NCBI RefSeq assembly: GCF_028745505.1
Contig: NZ_JAQZZL010000002.1
Location: 62,001-126,000 of the forward strand
Length of the DNA: 64,000 nt
From: Lentisphaera marina
GTDB taxonomy: Bacteria > Verrucomicrobiota > Lentisphaeria > Lentisphaerales > Lentisphaeraceae
Reading direction: 5' to 3'
Below, piece after piece: positions 25,047-33,832 of this stretch (position 1 is its first letter; each line of letters starts with the position of its first letter). Position numbers and translations under genes: made by a program. Under the pieces are notes generated by a model. That model searched no databases. It was not told where the DNA came from and worked only from the letters and a program-made list of their open reading frames with translations.

Positions 25047-26165
25047 ATGATGATTTACCTCGATAACAATGCCACGACCCCCTTGGATCCAAGGGTGAAA
25101 GAGCGTATGAAACCTTTTTTAGAAGAGGAATTCGGCAATGCTGCTAGTAATCACGCTTTTGGTTGGAAGGCAAAAGACGCTATTACGTGGGCTCGAGGTA
25201 AAGTGGCATCCTTATTAAATGTAAAGATTGATGAGATCTATTTTACTTCTGGTGCAACAGAGAGCAATCATTTAGTTATTCAGGGTGTCGTTTTGCATTG
25301 TTTATTTCGCGGAGAAATAGATCAATGCCATATCATTACTTCCAATGTTGAGCATAAATGCGTTTTAGGTGCTTTTGAACGAGCTCAGCAATTGGGTGCC
25401 CAAGTCACCATTTTAGAAGCTGATTCAGAGGGTTGCATAAGTGCCGAGCAAGTTGAGCAAGCTTTGCGTCCCGAGACGCGTTTAGTGAGCCTGATGTATG
25501 CAAATAATGAAGTGGGGAGTATTAATCCCATTGCCGAAATCGCACGTTTATGTCGTGAAAATTCGGTACTATTTCATACTGATGCGGCTCAAGCGGTGGG
25601 CAAACTTGATCTAGAACTTGAGCATGTGGATTATTTGTCTTTGTCAGCGCATAAATTTAATGGGCCTAAGGGTGTGGGCGCTTTGTATTGTTGCACGCGT
25701 GCCAAGGAGAAATTAGAAGTTTTGATGCCTGGAGGAGGACAAGAAGATGGCTTGCGTTCGGGGACGGTAAATGTCGCTGCAGTTGTGGGCTTAGGTGCCG
25801 CTGCGGAGATCGCAAAAAATAAGTCTCACCGCAAAGAAATTGCTGTATTGACGGAGAAATTACTTTGCGGCATTCGCAAACATTGCCCCGATGTTCAGCT
25901 CAATGGACCCAAAGAAAATCGCCTCTTGGGTAATTTAAACCTGACATTCCCAAACGTCGAAGTAGATGATTTGGAAATGGAATTAGACGAGATCGCTTAT
26001 TCCAATAGTTCGGCCTGCAGCTCAGGACAAAAGCAAGGGAGCTATGTATTAAAAGCCTTGGGCTTAAGTGATGACTTAGCCAAAAGAAGTCTACGCTTGG
26101 GTGTGGGTACTTTTACTCAGGAAAAAGATATAGACAATGCGCTCAAATTATTTGAGAACCTGTAA
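25047..26165 (+). CDS. Cysteine desulfurase (NifS/IscS family)
   Basis: 372 residues. The opening IYLDNNATTPLDP is the family signature. HTDAAQAVGK supplies the cofactor-contacting Asp and Gln. The PLP-binding Lys lies in SLSAHKFNGPKGVG, and the loop NSSACSSG carries the catalytic Cys. The enzyme is a PLP-dependent fold-type I aminotransferase relative that removes sulfur from cysteine for Fe-S clusters and thio-modifications. Two adjacent ATG codons (25047 and 25050) are possible starts; the second gives the canonical M-I-Y-L-D. No iscU or iscR lies nearby, so it may serve tRNA thiolation rather than Fe-S assembly. Two copies of the TTGCG palindrome motif are inside it (25801 imperfect, 25865 perfect). 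Confidence 0.92.
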   Translation: MMIYLDNNATTPLDPRVKERMKPFLEEEFGNAASNHAFGWKAKDAITWARGKVASLLNVKIDEIYFTSGATESNHLVIQGVVLHCLFRGEIDQCHIITSNVEHKCVLGAFERAQQLGAQVTILEADSEGCISAEQVEQALRPETRLVSLMYANNEVGSINPIAEIARLCRENSVLFHTDAAQAVGKLDLELEHVDYLSLSAHKFNGPKGVGALYCCTRAKEKLEVLMPGGGQEDGLRSGTVNVAAVVGLGAAAEIAKNKSHRKEIAVLTEKLLCGIRKHCPDVQLNGPKENRLLGNLNLTFPNVEVDDLEMELDEIAYSNSSACSSGQKQGSYVLKALGLSDDLAKRSLRLGVGTFTQEKDIDNALKLFENL

Positions 26166-26216
26166 ACATAAGAAAAATTCACTTTAGCTGTCAATGATAG
26201 TATATCGTAAGATTTT

Positions 26217-26348
26217 TTATATATAACTGAAGTCATTTTTTTTGATTTTTCTGTGCTCATAGATATTTTCTTCTTTGTCCACTATGCAGATGTAAGACAT
26301 CGATTTGTGCAAGTCAATTCCACAATGATATTTTTTACTGATGTACAT
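26217..26348 (-). pseudogene. N-terminal stub of an IS110-family transposase
   Basis: From ATG at 26346-26348 the minus strand encodes MYISKKYHCGIDLHKSM and then SYICIVDKEENIYEHRKIKKN before a TAA at 26217. The G-I-D-L-H-K pattern with V-D and a K-x-x-x-N segment is the start of DEDD-type IS110/IS1111 transposases, in which the first Asp is catalytic. Only 43 residues remain of a usual 300-400, so this is a remnant. No terminal repeats were recognised. Confidence 0.75.
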
Positions 26349-26533
26349 TTTTATGGCAATCTCATGTTTATGTTAGTGGTATAACAATTTAGGTTACTGC
26401 CTTTTTTGTTTTCAAGTTTTAGATCTAATTTTAGAATCAGGCCATCGGGCTACGCATACTATCAGTTAATAATGTCGGTGCTTTGCACCAGTATAAAATA
26501 GCGTACCCCCTAAGGTATATGGTGAGAGAATAA

Positions 26534-26670
26534 AAGAAAACAAGGGCTCATGCATGTGAGTCCGACAGATTATTTCGGACTCACATGTGTGAGGCCTATT
26601 AGTTGAGAGGTCACCTTAGTGTGGCTATCACCACACACTAAAGTCTGTCGGACCAAAGGCCCTTTTCTTT
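26534..26670 (+). other. Highly structured intergenic element, possible ncRNA or attenuator
   Basis: An outer helix pairs AAGGGC (26542-26547) with GCCCTT (26659-26664). A second 10-bp helix pairs GTCCGACAGA (26560-26569) with TCTGTCGGAC (26644-26653). Inside, TTAGTGTGG (26616-26624) pairs with CCACACACTAA (26631-26641) with a small bulge. The 5' strand of the second helix can instead form a perfect 13-bp local hairpin with a 9-nt loop, CATGTGAGTCCGA/TCGGACTCACATG (26553-26587). The two folds exclude each other, as in attenuators and riboswitches. A T-rich tract (CTTTTCTTT) follows. It ends 112 bp before a pseudopilin ATG. A related, degraded arrangement is at 13173-13289. Confidence 0.5.
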
Positions 26671-26782
26671 AACAAACTATGTAGGTTTCACAGGCTTATC
26701 TAATTAAGCGCCTTTGTTTTTGTCACTTTGTAAATTTTATCCTGTTTTTTTGATATCGTTAAGAAAAACAAAGTGGCTCAAA

Positions 26783-27559
26783 ATGAGTGTATTAAATAAA
26801 AAATTCAGTTTAATAGAGGTCTTAGTTGTCGTTGCAATTATAGGTATTTTAGCATCTTTATTCATGCCGGCTTTAAGCAAAGCGCGCGAGTCCGCCCGCA
26901 CCATTCAATGTGTCAATAATATTAAGCAACATATGACCGGTGCAATGATGTTTACAGGCGATAATGACAACGAATTTTGGCCTCGCAGGGCCTATCACAA
27001 GAAATCCGAAGATCCGGCCGAGGGAGGAACTCCTCGTACTTGGGATCGCTATGATTCGGGAATATTTTACGACACCCATGATTTAGATGCCGCTAAGGTG
27101 GCATCTGGAAGTAAGTCTTGGGGCTCTTATAAAGTACGCATATGGGATTACTTACCCTCTGATGAAGTTCAAATGTGCCCGAGTCATGATCACGCAGATG
27201 CAGATGATAAGCACCGTTATCAGTATTCCTATGGCTTTTCAGGGGCTTATGATGGGGTGAAGCTATCGGCTTTTATCCCTTCTGCATCTGAACTAGGAAC
27301 GATAACGGATATTGATTACACGACCCATACGGAAGTCATTGCTCGGGCAGGGCAAATTTATGCTCGGCATAAGGCTAAACTCAATATTGCTTTTTTAGAT
27401 GGACATGTAGAAGCAATGAATGCTTTACCCTTTTTTGATATGAGTGCGCAGTGGAATATTCTAGGTTACAGTGAACCAGGTAATGGAGTAGAGACGGGAG
27501 GTAATACGGGCACGAATGCTTCTTGGAGTACTCAACATGGTGACCCAGTTATAGAATGA
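26783..27559 (+). CDS. Pseudopilin-like protein
   Basis: 258 residues from the ATG at 26783, chosen because homologues start just before the K-K-F-S-L-I-E-V leader and the longer frame has no signal. The leader and transmembrane helix ([29 protein letters not shown]) are followed by [12 protein letters not shown] and a globular region, with a C-terminal [14 protein letters not shown]. This is the same exported family as the genes at 12013, 33111, 33833, 42242 and 49711. Function is unknown; the family has expanded greatly in Lentisphaerota and is often placed before sulfatases, though not here. It stands alone beside decayed genes, downstream of the structured element. Confidence 0.8.
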   Translation: MSVLNKKFSLIEVLVVVAIIGILASLFMPALSKARESARTIQCVNNIKQHMTGAMMFTGDNDNEFWPRRAYHKKSEDPAEGGTPRTWDRYDSGIFYDTHDLDAAKVASGSKSWGSYKVRIWDYLPSDEVQMCPSHDHADADDKHRYQYSYGFSGAYDGVKLSAFIPSASELGTITDIDYTTHTEVIARAGQIYARHKAKLNIAFLDGHVEAMNALPFFDMSAQWNILGYSEPGNGVETGGNTGTNASWSTQHGDPVIE

Positions 27560-27668
27560 TTAGAACTTTAGTTACATAAATTTTATGAAGCTTTTTTTGT
27601 TGATTCCTGTTAATTTTACTAGGTAGGTGGTCATACACTTATTACTAATCAATACACAAGGGAATCCA

Positions 27669-28062
27669 ATGCGCTTTTTACTGATCTTATTTTTCACATT
27701 TTGCATCTTAGCTGAAGAACTTAAAGCCAGCCAAAGGTCTGAGTGATGGCTCAAAAGGAGATTGGACTAAAGCCCAAAATGTCTAAGAAATGAGTGAAGA
27801 AGAACTAATGAATTGAAGAGGAATCCCATCGATGATATTGCGAAGATCGCAAAAGCCAAAGTTCCACTGTTCTTTGTAATCCACAAAGATGATATGATTG
27901 TTCCCAACGCAGAGAATAGCGATGTTTTGGTGACGAAATACCGTGCCGCTGGCGGTGAAGCTCAGGTTCATGTTAACAGGTGAATCCAAGCTTAAGGGTC
28001 ATCACTTCAAAATCGAAAAAATTGACGAAGCCGTAGAATTTATCTTAGGGAATTCAAAGTAG
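27669..28062 (+). pseudogene. Decayed secreted alpha/beta-hydrolase gene
   Basis: A signal peptide frame, MRFLLILFFTFCILAEELK, starts at 27669 and stops after 26 codons. Further on, one frame encodes VPLFFVIHKDDMIVPNAEN followed by SDVLVTKYRAAGGEAQVHVN and a stop. A shifted frame then gives GESKLKGHHFKIEKIDEAVE and ends F-I-L-G-N-S-K at 28062. The D-D-x-x-V-P and G-H-H-F motifs correspond to the Asp and His regions of prolyl-oligopeptidase/dienelactone-hydrolase-like enzymes. The core with the nucleophile is deleted. A perfect TTGCG-N5-CGCAA palindrome (27838-27852) lies in the surviving 3' part. Confidence 0.8.
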
Positions 28063-28168
28063 TTGGCAGCCATCGCCGACCTTTTTTGAGGTATCAATTA
28101 TTGGCTGACCTCTAGTCTGAATCCGAGTAAATATTATCCACGAGATTTCACAAAATATGGTATAGGAG

Positions 28169-28200
28169 TCTGAGTCAATCAGGGTCATCTGTGGATGAAT
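28169..28200 (-). repeat. Dispersed intergenic repeat, family 3
   Basis: Read on the minus strand: ATTCATCCACAGATGACCC followed by TGATTGACTCAGAC. It matches 36819-36850 (ATTCATCCACAGATGATCAC, then GATTTACTCAGA) over about 30 bp with few changes. Both copies are in gene-free DNA. Confidence 0.6.
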
Positions 28201-28227
28201 TAATTATACGGAAGGTTTCTGTTTTTT

Positions 28228-28869
28228 TCAGTGACTTTCTGTGGTTGAATTATTCTCTTTTAATACCATTGGCCAGGTCGCTCTTAGTATGAGCTCTGTA
28301 TCATTATAAAGCTTGCCTTCAAATGCATCTCCTTCTGATATCTTTCCGACACCCTTCGGTGTTCCTGTCATAATGATATCGCCGTCTTCCAAAGTCATGA
28401 AAGTTTTGATTTCTTCCAGAATTTCCTGTGGTTTATAGATCATGAGTTCCACTCCGCCAGATTGAATGACTTCACCATTTTTTCTAATTTCCAAAGTGAG
28501 TTTTTCGGGACTTTTATCAAAGTGGATAAATTCAGAAAAAATTGCTGAATTATCGAAAGCCTTGGCACGTTCCCAGGGAAGCTGTTTAGCTTTGAGCTCT
28601 GATTGCAACTTGCGTTTGGTGAGATCGAGCCCCAGACCGACCCCAGTGATATTCCCCTTTTGAATTAAGAAGCATATTTCACCTTCGTAATGTAGATCAT
28701 CATCCTTTAAAAGGATATGATCAGAAATGGCAGAGTTGGGTTTTACAAAAATGACGGGGCTCGACGGCATTTCATTATTGAGTTCTTTGATATGATCCAC
28801 ATAGTTCCTGCCAATGCAGACGACTTTACTGGGAGTGATTTCTTGTGAGTCAAAAAGGATAGAATTCAT
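28228..28869 (-). CDS. Fumarylacetoacetate hydrolase-family protein
   Basis: 213 residues, the size of a single FAH catalytic domain. Motifs: VCIGRNYVDHIKEL, FVKPNSAI, the metal-binding HYEGEICFLI (H...E.E) and the downstream GDIIMTGTPKGVG. Members hydrolyse or decarboxylate acylpyruvate-type compounds in aromatic or amino-acid catabolism, or act on oxaloacetate; the substrate here is unknown. It is cytoplasmic, with no signal peptide. It is separated by 62 bp from the following exported protein gene and may be read together with it. Confidence 0.88.
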   Translation of the reverse strand: MNSILFDSQEITPSKVVCIGRNYVDHIKELNNEMPSSPVIFVKPNSAISDHILLKDDDLHYEGEICFLIQKGNITGVGLGLDLTKRKLQSELKAKQLPWERAKAFDNSAIFSEFIHFDKSPEKLTLEIRKNGEVIQSGGVELMIYKPQEILEEIKTFMTLEDGDIIMTGTPKGVGKISEGDAFEGKLYNDTELILRATWPMVLKENNSTTESH

Positions 28870-28931
28870 GTTTTAGCCTAAATACTTATAATGATTATAA
28901 GTTAAGCTAAGAAAATTCTTTTACTAAATAA

Positions 28932-29519
28932 TTATTTAAGCGAACTGGTGGAAATTACATTTTCCTTTATGCCATCGGGTAGTTTATCGACCTGCTCAAA
29001 GAGGGGGTTTTTCATTTCGATTTTTCCCATGTAGGAACCGAGCATGATGTGGAAGCAGTCGTTCTGAACGGAATAGGGGTTTTCTTTGGCAGTGAAGTAG
29101 CAGGTGTAACGCGTCCAATCTTTTTCAAAGGACGTTAGTTTGAATCGCAAGCCAAGATTTACTTGCATTTGGCGTTTTGCGACTTCCGCAGCACGAGTTT
29201 TTTTATCGAGTCCTTGGACGGTGTTCACCGTGTGCATATAGACCATGCCTTCACCAGCACATTTCATATCAATAGAGAACTTGTAGATTTCCCCAGCGAC
29301 AGGCTCGACGAAGGTTGCAAAGGAAAAGTAAGGCGGTGAAGAGGAATGATTGAGTTCAGTTTTAAAGATTTTTCGCTTGAATGAATACTTATAATCTTTG
29401 TATTCTTGACCAATTCCCATCCACCATTCAGTTTTGTGTTTTTTGAACTCTGGGTCTTTGATAAGGATGTCGGCCGAGAGAAGCGGAGCAAAGAAGAGGA
29501 TGATAAGTAGAAAACGCAT
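28932..29519 (-). CDS. Secreted protein of unknown function, possible carbohydrate-binding fold
   Basis: 195 residues. Signal peptide FLLIILFFAPLLSA; the mature part has no named family I can assign. Features such as DPEFKKHKTEWW...., YKFSIDMKCAGEGMVYMHTVNT and FEKDWTRYTCYFTA resemble the jelly-roll CBM4/9-like domains attached to glycanases (Y.FS...K......, W....CYFT). The start of the protein (M-R-F-L-L-I) closely resembles that of the decayed hydrolase at 27669. An imperfect copy of the TTGCG palindrome lies at 29177-29191. It may bind or respond to extracellular sugar, but this is a guess. Confidence 0.55.
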   Translation of the reverse strand: MRFLLIILFFAPLLSADILIKDPEFKKHKTEWWMGIGQEYKDYKYSFKRKIFKTELNHSSSPPYFSFATFVEPVAGEIYKFSIDMKCAGEGMVYMHTVNTVQGLDKKTRAAEVAKRQMQVNLGLRFKLTSFEKDWTRYTCYFTAKENPYSVQNDCFHIMLGSYMGKIEMKNPLFEQVDKLPDGIKENVISTSSLK

Positions 29520-29739
29520 GTGGAAGTCCTTGTTTTTCTATATTAAGGTCCGCTCAGGTCTAATAGTTGACAGTTAAGTGATAAAGTGAATTGGCCGTCT
29601 CCGACGACCGCAATACAGTATGTTGTTCTACATCCAGAGCTAATCATATACAGCACCTTCACCGCTGGATTTTAAAAGGTATATTTTATTAAAGAGCTTA
29701 CAGACAACACCCTCGTAGAGGGCGAACAAGCTTTTATTG

Positions 29740-30219
29740 TTATTGCGGTAATTCACCACCCAGTTTGGCGATGCGATCGTACATGAGGATGGAGCCAGCA
29801 ACGGCGACGTTGAGGCTGAAGTTCCCCGGGAGTTGGACAATTCCATGGCAGCGTTTGAGAACTTTTTGCGAGAGGCCTGCTTGTTCATTTCCGAGTAGGT
29901 AACAGGCTTGGTTGGGGTGTTCAAAGTCCGCAAGCATGGTGGCTTTTTCATCTAGTTCGACGGCAATAATGCGTGTGGCCGTGGGCTGATTATCATAGAA
30001 TTCATCAAAATTTTTGTAGTGATAAAGAGGGATCTTTTTCCAGGTCTTGGTAACGTCACTCATTTGGCTTTTGTATTTTTTATCTATGGTGAAGATATAA
30101 CTCGCCCCCATGATGTAGGCGCTACGCCAGAGAGTACCAATATTGAGGCCATTGACATTGTTCATGATACCGATTCCGAAGAATCCTTGATTTTTATATT
30201 TATGTGATTTAACTGCCAT
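29740..30219 (-). CDS. SpoU/TrmH-family RNA 2'-O-methyltransferase
   Basis: 159 residues from the ATG at 30217-30219. I chose it over the longer frame because GFFGIGIMNNVNGLNIGTLWRSAY is the normal SpoU motif 1 and lies close behind it. Motif 2 is CYLLGNEQAGLS and motif 3 is GIVQLPGNFSLNVAVAGSILMYD, forming the trefoil-knot SAM site. It probably methylates a ribose in tRNA or rRNA; the short length resembles TrmL-like members. The gene starts 11 bp inside the 3' end of the kinase gene on the same strand, so it is likely the last gene of the sigma-kinase operon. Confidence 0.88.
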   Translation of the reverse strand: MAVKSHKYKNQGFFGIGIMNNVNGLNIGTLWRSAYIMGASYIFTIDKKYKSQMSDVTKTWKKIPLYHYKNFDEFYDNQPTATRIIAVELDEKATMLADFEHPNQACYLLGNEQAGLSQKVLKRCHGIVQLPGNFSLNVAVAGSILMYDRIAKLGGELPQ

Positions 30220-32362
30220 GATTATAGTAAGTAATTTTGATGTTTTTATTGAGTTTACTGATTTTATCTTGTGAGTAAACACCGCGGGGTAAGCTTAATT
30301 CTTTGAGTGTTTTGATATCGTTCAAACGGTGAAGTGAGGAACAAAACTCATTGATGATTAACTTTCTCAGGGGATATTTATAAACGGCCTCATAATTACC
30401 TATTTTGGTTCCTCTAATATTGAGTTCTTCGATATTTAGATCCCAGATTTCATTCAAATGGTTCACGGGTGTAAAGGAGATGTTGAGCTTTTTAAGGGGG
30501 GATCCCCAGAGGATGCTGAGGTTTCTAAAATTTGTCCAGCTCATGTTCAAGTCAGAAATTGGCCAGTGACGGATCTCTTCGTAAGGGGCACAACTGCTAC
30601 CTGCTAAGGAAACTTTATAAGTATCGTCTTCTAGCTTTGCTGCATCTAATTTAAAGCTTTGCCCCTGATTTCTCTTTGACATGGATTCACGAGCATATTT
30701 AATACTGGTTTCTATGGAGAATTTTTGGGCTATGCTAGAGTTAATATGCCAAGCGACATAAGTTTTATCGGGATCATAGCCGGAATAAAGAAGCTCTTGG
30801 GTCAAAGCAAGTGTCTCTTTCCAGGTATATTTCTTCAATCGACCACTAGCATCGACAAATTTGAGGCAGTTATCACGAATCCACTTCACATCGTTAGAGC
30901 CTTTATATTGCTTGAGGTAAGCAAGGGTATTGTGCATTTGAAAGGCACCCATTTCCATGAGAGCAGCATGATATAGGGCTTCCTGGTGAGAAGGGTTGAG
31001 TTGTAGTACCATACGAACGGTTGCAGTTGCGTTGAGGTAATTTTTATTTTTCCGAAAGTTGATAAAAGCTTTTGTCATCAGTTCATCTGCGGCTTTAATC
31101 TTTAACTCAGAACTAAACTGTTTTTCTGTCTGAAGATCCTCAATTAATTCCAGTGCTTTGAGACGGGAGGCTTCTGTTTCTCTCTGAGCACTGAGGGCGA
31201 CATTTTCGGATTCCAGTGATTTTAGTGCCATAGCTTCTGCATGTGCCTGTGCGGCTTGTGCAATTTGCTTTTCGTCTTGTAGTTTGTGAATGAAAAAAGT
31301 CGTGAGTAACATAGTGATGATCAGTGCTGAAATACTGAGGACAAAGGGAACTTTATTGCGGATAATGAGAAGTTTAACTTCTTTTAAAAAACCTGCTTCT
31401 TCTGCTGACGTCGCAAAGCCCTGTAGGTAAGAACGGATATCATCGGAAAGTTTTTTCACACTCGCATAGCGTTCAGAACGTTTGTTTCTCATGGCTTTCA
31501 TGACGACGGCATTGAGAGCACTGGAGATATGACTTTTCGTCGCGCGTTTGATTGGCGCGATGAAATCTCCATTGATTGTCTGTTTTAGAAGTATATCTAC
31601 ATTTGATCCACTAAAAGGCTCTTTCTCTGTGAGTAAGAAATAAAGCAAGGCACCTAAACTGAAGACATCTGTACCTTGACTACGAGAACCAAAGCGTCGA
31701 CTAATTTGTTCCGGAGCCATATAACCTGGGGTTCCCTTGATTTTATTATTGTAGCTTAGATTGAGCACTTTGGGAGACATTTCCTGAGTGGATAAATCTT
31801 CTGAAATGGTGTCATTATCACTTAAGTCCCGAGCCAAGCCCCAGTCACAAACGAGTACTTGACCAAAATCATCGACTTGTATATTTGAGGGTTTGATATC
31901 TAGATGGAGGATATTTTTTGAGTGGGCAAATGAGAGAGCATCACAAACTTTAAGGAAGATCTCGAGTTTATCATTGAGAGATAAAGTCCTGTTGGATTTT
32001 TTGATAAGTTCATAGAGGTTGTGACCGCTCAGCTTTTTCATAGTAAAAAATATTTGCCCCTCTTCAACACCGATGTCATAGAGTGGAATAATATTGGGAT
32101 GCTCTAATTTAGCTGAGATGCGCACTTCACTAATGAAGTTATCCACTTTAGTTTCATCACTTAAAGGGTAGGCGCGAGCGAGCTCACGATCGGTAAATGA
32201 ATCAAAGGAGCTGACAATTTTTTTCATGCCTCCAGAGCCAATTTCCTCTCCATCCTTATAGCGATGTTTAGCATCGCTGATTTTCTCCAAGAGCTCATCG
32301 GATTTATCGGTGAAGGCCTGTTCAAAAGCCATCTTTTTAAACGATTCGTCGAAATCAATCAT
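30209..32362 (-). CDS. WNK-like Ser/Thr protein kinase with membrane anchor
   Basis: 717 residues. The kinase domain spans about residues 35-315: glycine loop IGSGGMKKIV with Lys47, helix-C Glu79, catalytic HLDIKPSN (Asp155), CDWGLAR (Asp173) and GTPGYMAPEQ. The beta-3 position normally holding the ATP-binding Lys reads LARA, i.e. Ala64. The Lys in the loop at GxGGMK mirrors the displaced catalytic Lys of WNK kinases (GxGSFK). After a GFATSAEE motif comes a transmembrane helix (VPFVLSISALIITMLLTTFF), then an Ala/Glu-rich coiled coil, TPR-like helices and a leucine-rich-repeat-like end (LNISFTPVNHLNEIWDLNIEELNIRG). It lies 5 bp downstream of an ECF sigma gene, so it probably regulates that sigma factor or its target genes. 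Confidence 0.9.
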   Translation of the reverse strand: MIDFDESFKKMAFEQAFTDKSDELLEKISDAKHRYKDGEEIGSGGMKKIVSSFDSFTDRELARAYPLSDETKVDNFISEVRISAKLEHPNIIPLYDIGVEEGQIFFTMKKLSGHNLYELIKKSNRTLSLNDKLEIFLKVCDALSFAHSKNILHLDIKPSNIQVDDFGQVLVCDWGLARDLSDNDTISEDLSTQEMSPKVLNLSYNNKIKGTPGYMAPEQISRRFGSRSQGTDVFSLGALLYFLLTEKEPFSGSNVDILLKQTINGDFIAPIKRATKSHISSALNAVVMKAMRNKRSERYASVKKLSDDIRSYLQGFATSAEEAGFLKEVKLLIIRNKVPFVLSISALIITMLLTTFFIHKLQDEKQIAQAAQAHAEAMALKSLESENVALSAQRETEASRLKALELIEDLQTEKQFSSELKIKAADELMTKAFINFRKNKNYLNATATVRMVLQLNPSHQEALYHAALMEMGAFQMHNTLAYLKQYKGSNDVKWIRDNCLKFVDASGRLKKYTWKETLALTQELLYSGYDPDKTYVAWHINSSIAQKFSIETSIKYARESMSKRNQGQSFKLDAAKLEDDTYKVSLAGSSCAPYEEIRHWPISDLNMSWTNFRNLSILWGSPLKKLNISFTPVNHLNEIWDLNIEELNIRGTKIGNYEAVYKYPLRKLIINEFCSSLHRLNDIKTLKELSLPRGVYSQDKISKLNKNIKITYYNHGS

Positions 32363-32367
32363 GTGAT

Positions 32368-32958
32368 TTATGCGAGTTCATCATCTAGGAAGCGTATTTC
32401 ACGGTTTAAACGCTTAAGGACACGCTGACGATAAACGTGGACACTATTTTTCTGAAGATCGAGTTCGCTACTAATTTCTGTAACATTTTTACCTTGGCTA
32501 AAGAGCATAAAAACTTGTTTGTACGAGTCCGAGAGTTCGGGCTCAATGCGTTCCCATGCCAGAGTAAAAATGTGCTTTTTCCACTCAACATCTTCGATGT
32601 CCTCCGAACCCTGGTTCGAGTCAGTTTCTAGAGCTCCTTGCTCACTGGCTTTTTGGATTTTATTTTGATAACGTTTATGAGTTCTGAAGTGACCGAGACA
32701 TTGATTTTTTGTGACGGTGTAGATCCAGTTGCGAAATTTTCCTTGACCAGGGACATATTCAAAACGGGGTAAACTTTTCCAAATTTCGATGAGCGATTTT
32801 TGCACGAGATCATCTCGGTCAGACTCTTGTACACCCATGCGAATCAAGACACTATAAATATATGCCTTATATAAATCCGTGAACTCTTCCCAAGATTGAT
32901 CATTGTGTTGCTCACGAATTTTGGCTATGAGTGTTTGTCTGGTGTTGTATTTATCCAT
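32368..32958 (-). CDS. ECF-subfamily RNA polymerase sigma factor
   Basis: 196 residues. Region 2 (WEEFTDLYKAYIYSVLIRMGV, then DRDDLVQKSLIEIWKSLPRFEY, then GKFRNWIYTVTKNQC) and region 4 (EISSELDLQKNSVHVYRQRVLKRLNREI) are present, with the short linker of ECF sigmas. It directs RNA polymerase to specific promoters when released or activated. No anti-sigma gene is adjacent; instead a Ser/Thr kinase gene follows after 5 bp, so control by phosphorylation is a reasonable inference, as shown for some sigma-kinase pairs elsewhere. Its likely targets in this window are the six units with TGTCA-N17/18-CGTAT or AGTAAT upstream sequences, though the second ECF sigma (55026) is equally possible. Confidence 0.92.
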   Translation of the reverse strand: MDKYNTRQTLIAKIREQHNDQSWEEFTDLYKAYIYSVLIRMGVQESDRDDLVQKSLIEIWKSLPRFEYVPGQGKFRNWIYTVTKNQCLGHFRTHKRYQNKIQKASEQGALETDSNQGSEDIEDVEWKKHIFTLAWERIEPELSDSYKQVFMLFSQGKNVTEISSELDLQKNSVHVYRQRVLKRLNREIRFLDDELA

Positions 32959-33110
32959 GCTTATTACTTAAGAGATTTGTTTAGCTTATGTTAACACTTA
33001 GGAGTAAAAATAACAAAGCTGTTTTTAAAGCAATTAATTTTAAAATAGCAGTCAAGTCTACTTTTGTATCGGTTCTAACTAGCTATAAGTTAATAAACGT
33101 AGGTGGCATA

Positions 33111-33761
33111 ATGAAAAGAAAATTCACATTAATAGAGCTCTTGGTTGTAGTGGCTATCATCGGAATCTTAGCCTCTTTTTTATTACCAGCTTTAGGTAAA
33201 GCTAGGAAAAGGAGTCAAAGTACAGTCTGTAAAAGCAATACCAAGCAATTGGGTACGGCAATGTTTATGTACCAAGGTGATGCGGACGGTTATTTCATTC
33301 ACTATAATGGAATGCAAAGTGGCTGGCATACTTGGAAATGGCAACTGGCTCAATATGTGAATGATACGAGTAGTTCTACATGGTGGAATCATCAATACAC
33401 TCAGGTTTTTGCGTGCCCAGAATATTTAAATCAGAACAATAGCCGACAAGGAATCGCGTATAGTTCTATTGAATTAGGAGGAGCTCCTTTTGGTGGTATA
33501 GTTCGTCCCGCTAAGTTGACAGAAATTACGAATGCAAGTGATACCTTAATGTTAGGAGATTCCACAACTGATTATACATATGTCGACAATATGTTACTTC
33601 CCCCTTATAATCCATGGGGAATTGATAATGTCTCATTAGGAAGGCATGAATATAAAAGTAATATTCAGTGGGTTGATGGCCATATATCTAGTGAATCTCA
33701 GGTTTCATTATTATCTGGAGGAAATGGAGATGTCACTTATTATTGGTTAGTGGAAAAATAG
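33111..33761 (+). CDS. Pseudopilin-like protein
   Basis: 216 residues from the ATG at 33111, preceded by AGGTGG; the longer frame upstream is intergenic. Leader [19 protein letters not shown], followed by [18 protein letters not shown] and a globular region with Trp-rich DG-type ending ([15 protein letters not shown]). Tandem duplicate of the next gene (33833), with which it shares about 35 bp of upstream sequence (GGTTCTAACTA...TATAA). The gene order suggests an exported, possibly sugar-interacting protein in front of a fucosidase gene. Confidence 0.8.
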   Translation: MKRKFTLIELLVVVAIIGILASFLLPALGKARKRSQSTVCKSNTKQLGTAMFMYQGDADGYFIHYNGMQSGWHTWKWQLAQYVNDTSSSTWWNHQYTQVFACPEYLNQNNSRQGIAYSSIELGGAPFGGIVRPAKLTEITNASDTLMLGDSTTDYTYVDNMLLPPYNPWGIDNVSLGRHEYKSNIQWVDGHISSESQVSLLSGGNGDVTYYWLVEK

Positions 33762-33832
33762 TTCATAATTGAGTCAAGTTTCCTTTATGGTCGGTTCTAA
33801 CTACATATAAATTAATTTACTTAGGTAAAAAA

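Larger units (their letters stand above)
26166..26782. other. Intergenic zone with transposase stub and structured element
   Basis: 617 bp without an intact gene. It contains the IS110-type transposase stub (26217-26348), a G/C hairpin-bearing stretch around 26440-26520, and the elaborate inverted-repeat element at 26534-26670. A 23-codon upstream extension of the pseudopilin frame (26714-26782) lacks a Shine-Dalgarno and is not counted as coding. Confidence 0.5.

Noticed and set aside
26534-26670. The structured element as an integron attC site
   Set aside because: No recognisable R' and R'' core boxes (GTTRRRY/RYYYAAC pairs at the right places) and no integrase or cassette array nearby.
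33075-33103. CTAAC-N18-CGTAGG upstream of 33111 (and the CTAAC-N18-CTTAGG form at 33833) as members of the ECF-like promoter set
   Set aside because: The -10-like part ends within 8-10 bp of the start codon and overlaps the Shine-Dalgarno, and the -35-like part differs from TGTCA. The similarity of the two leaders is better explained by tandem gene duplication.
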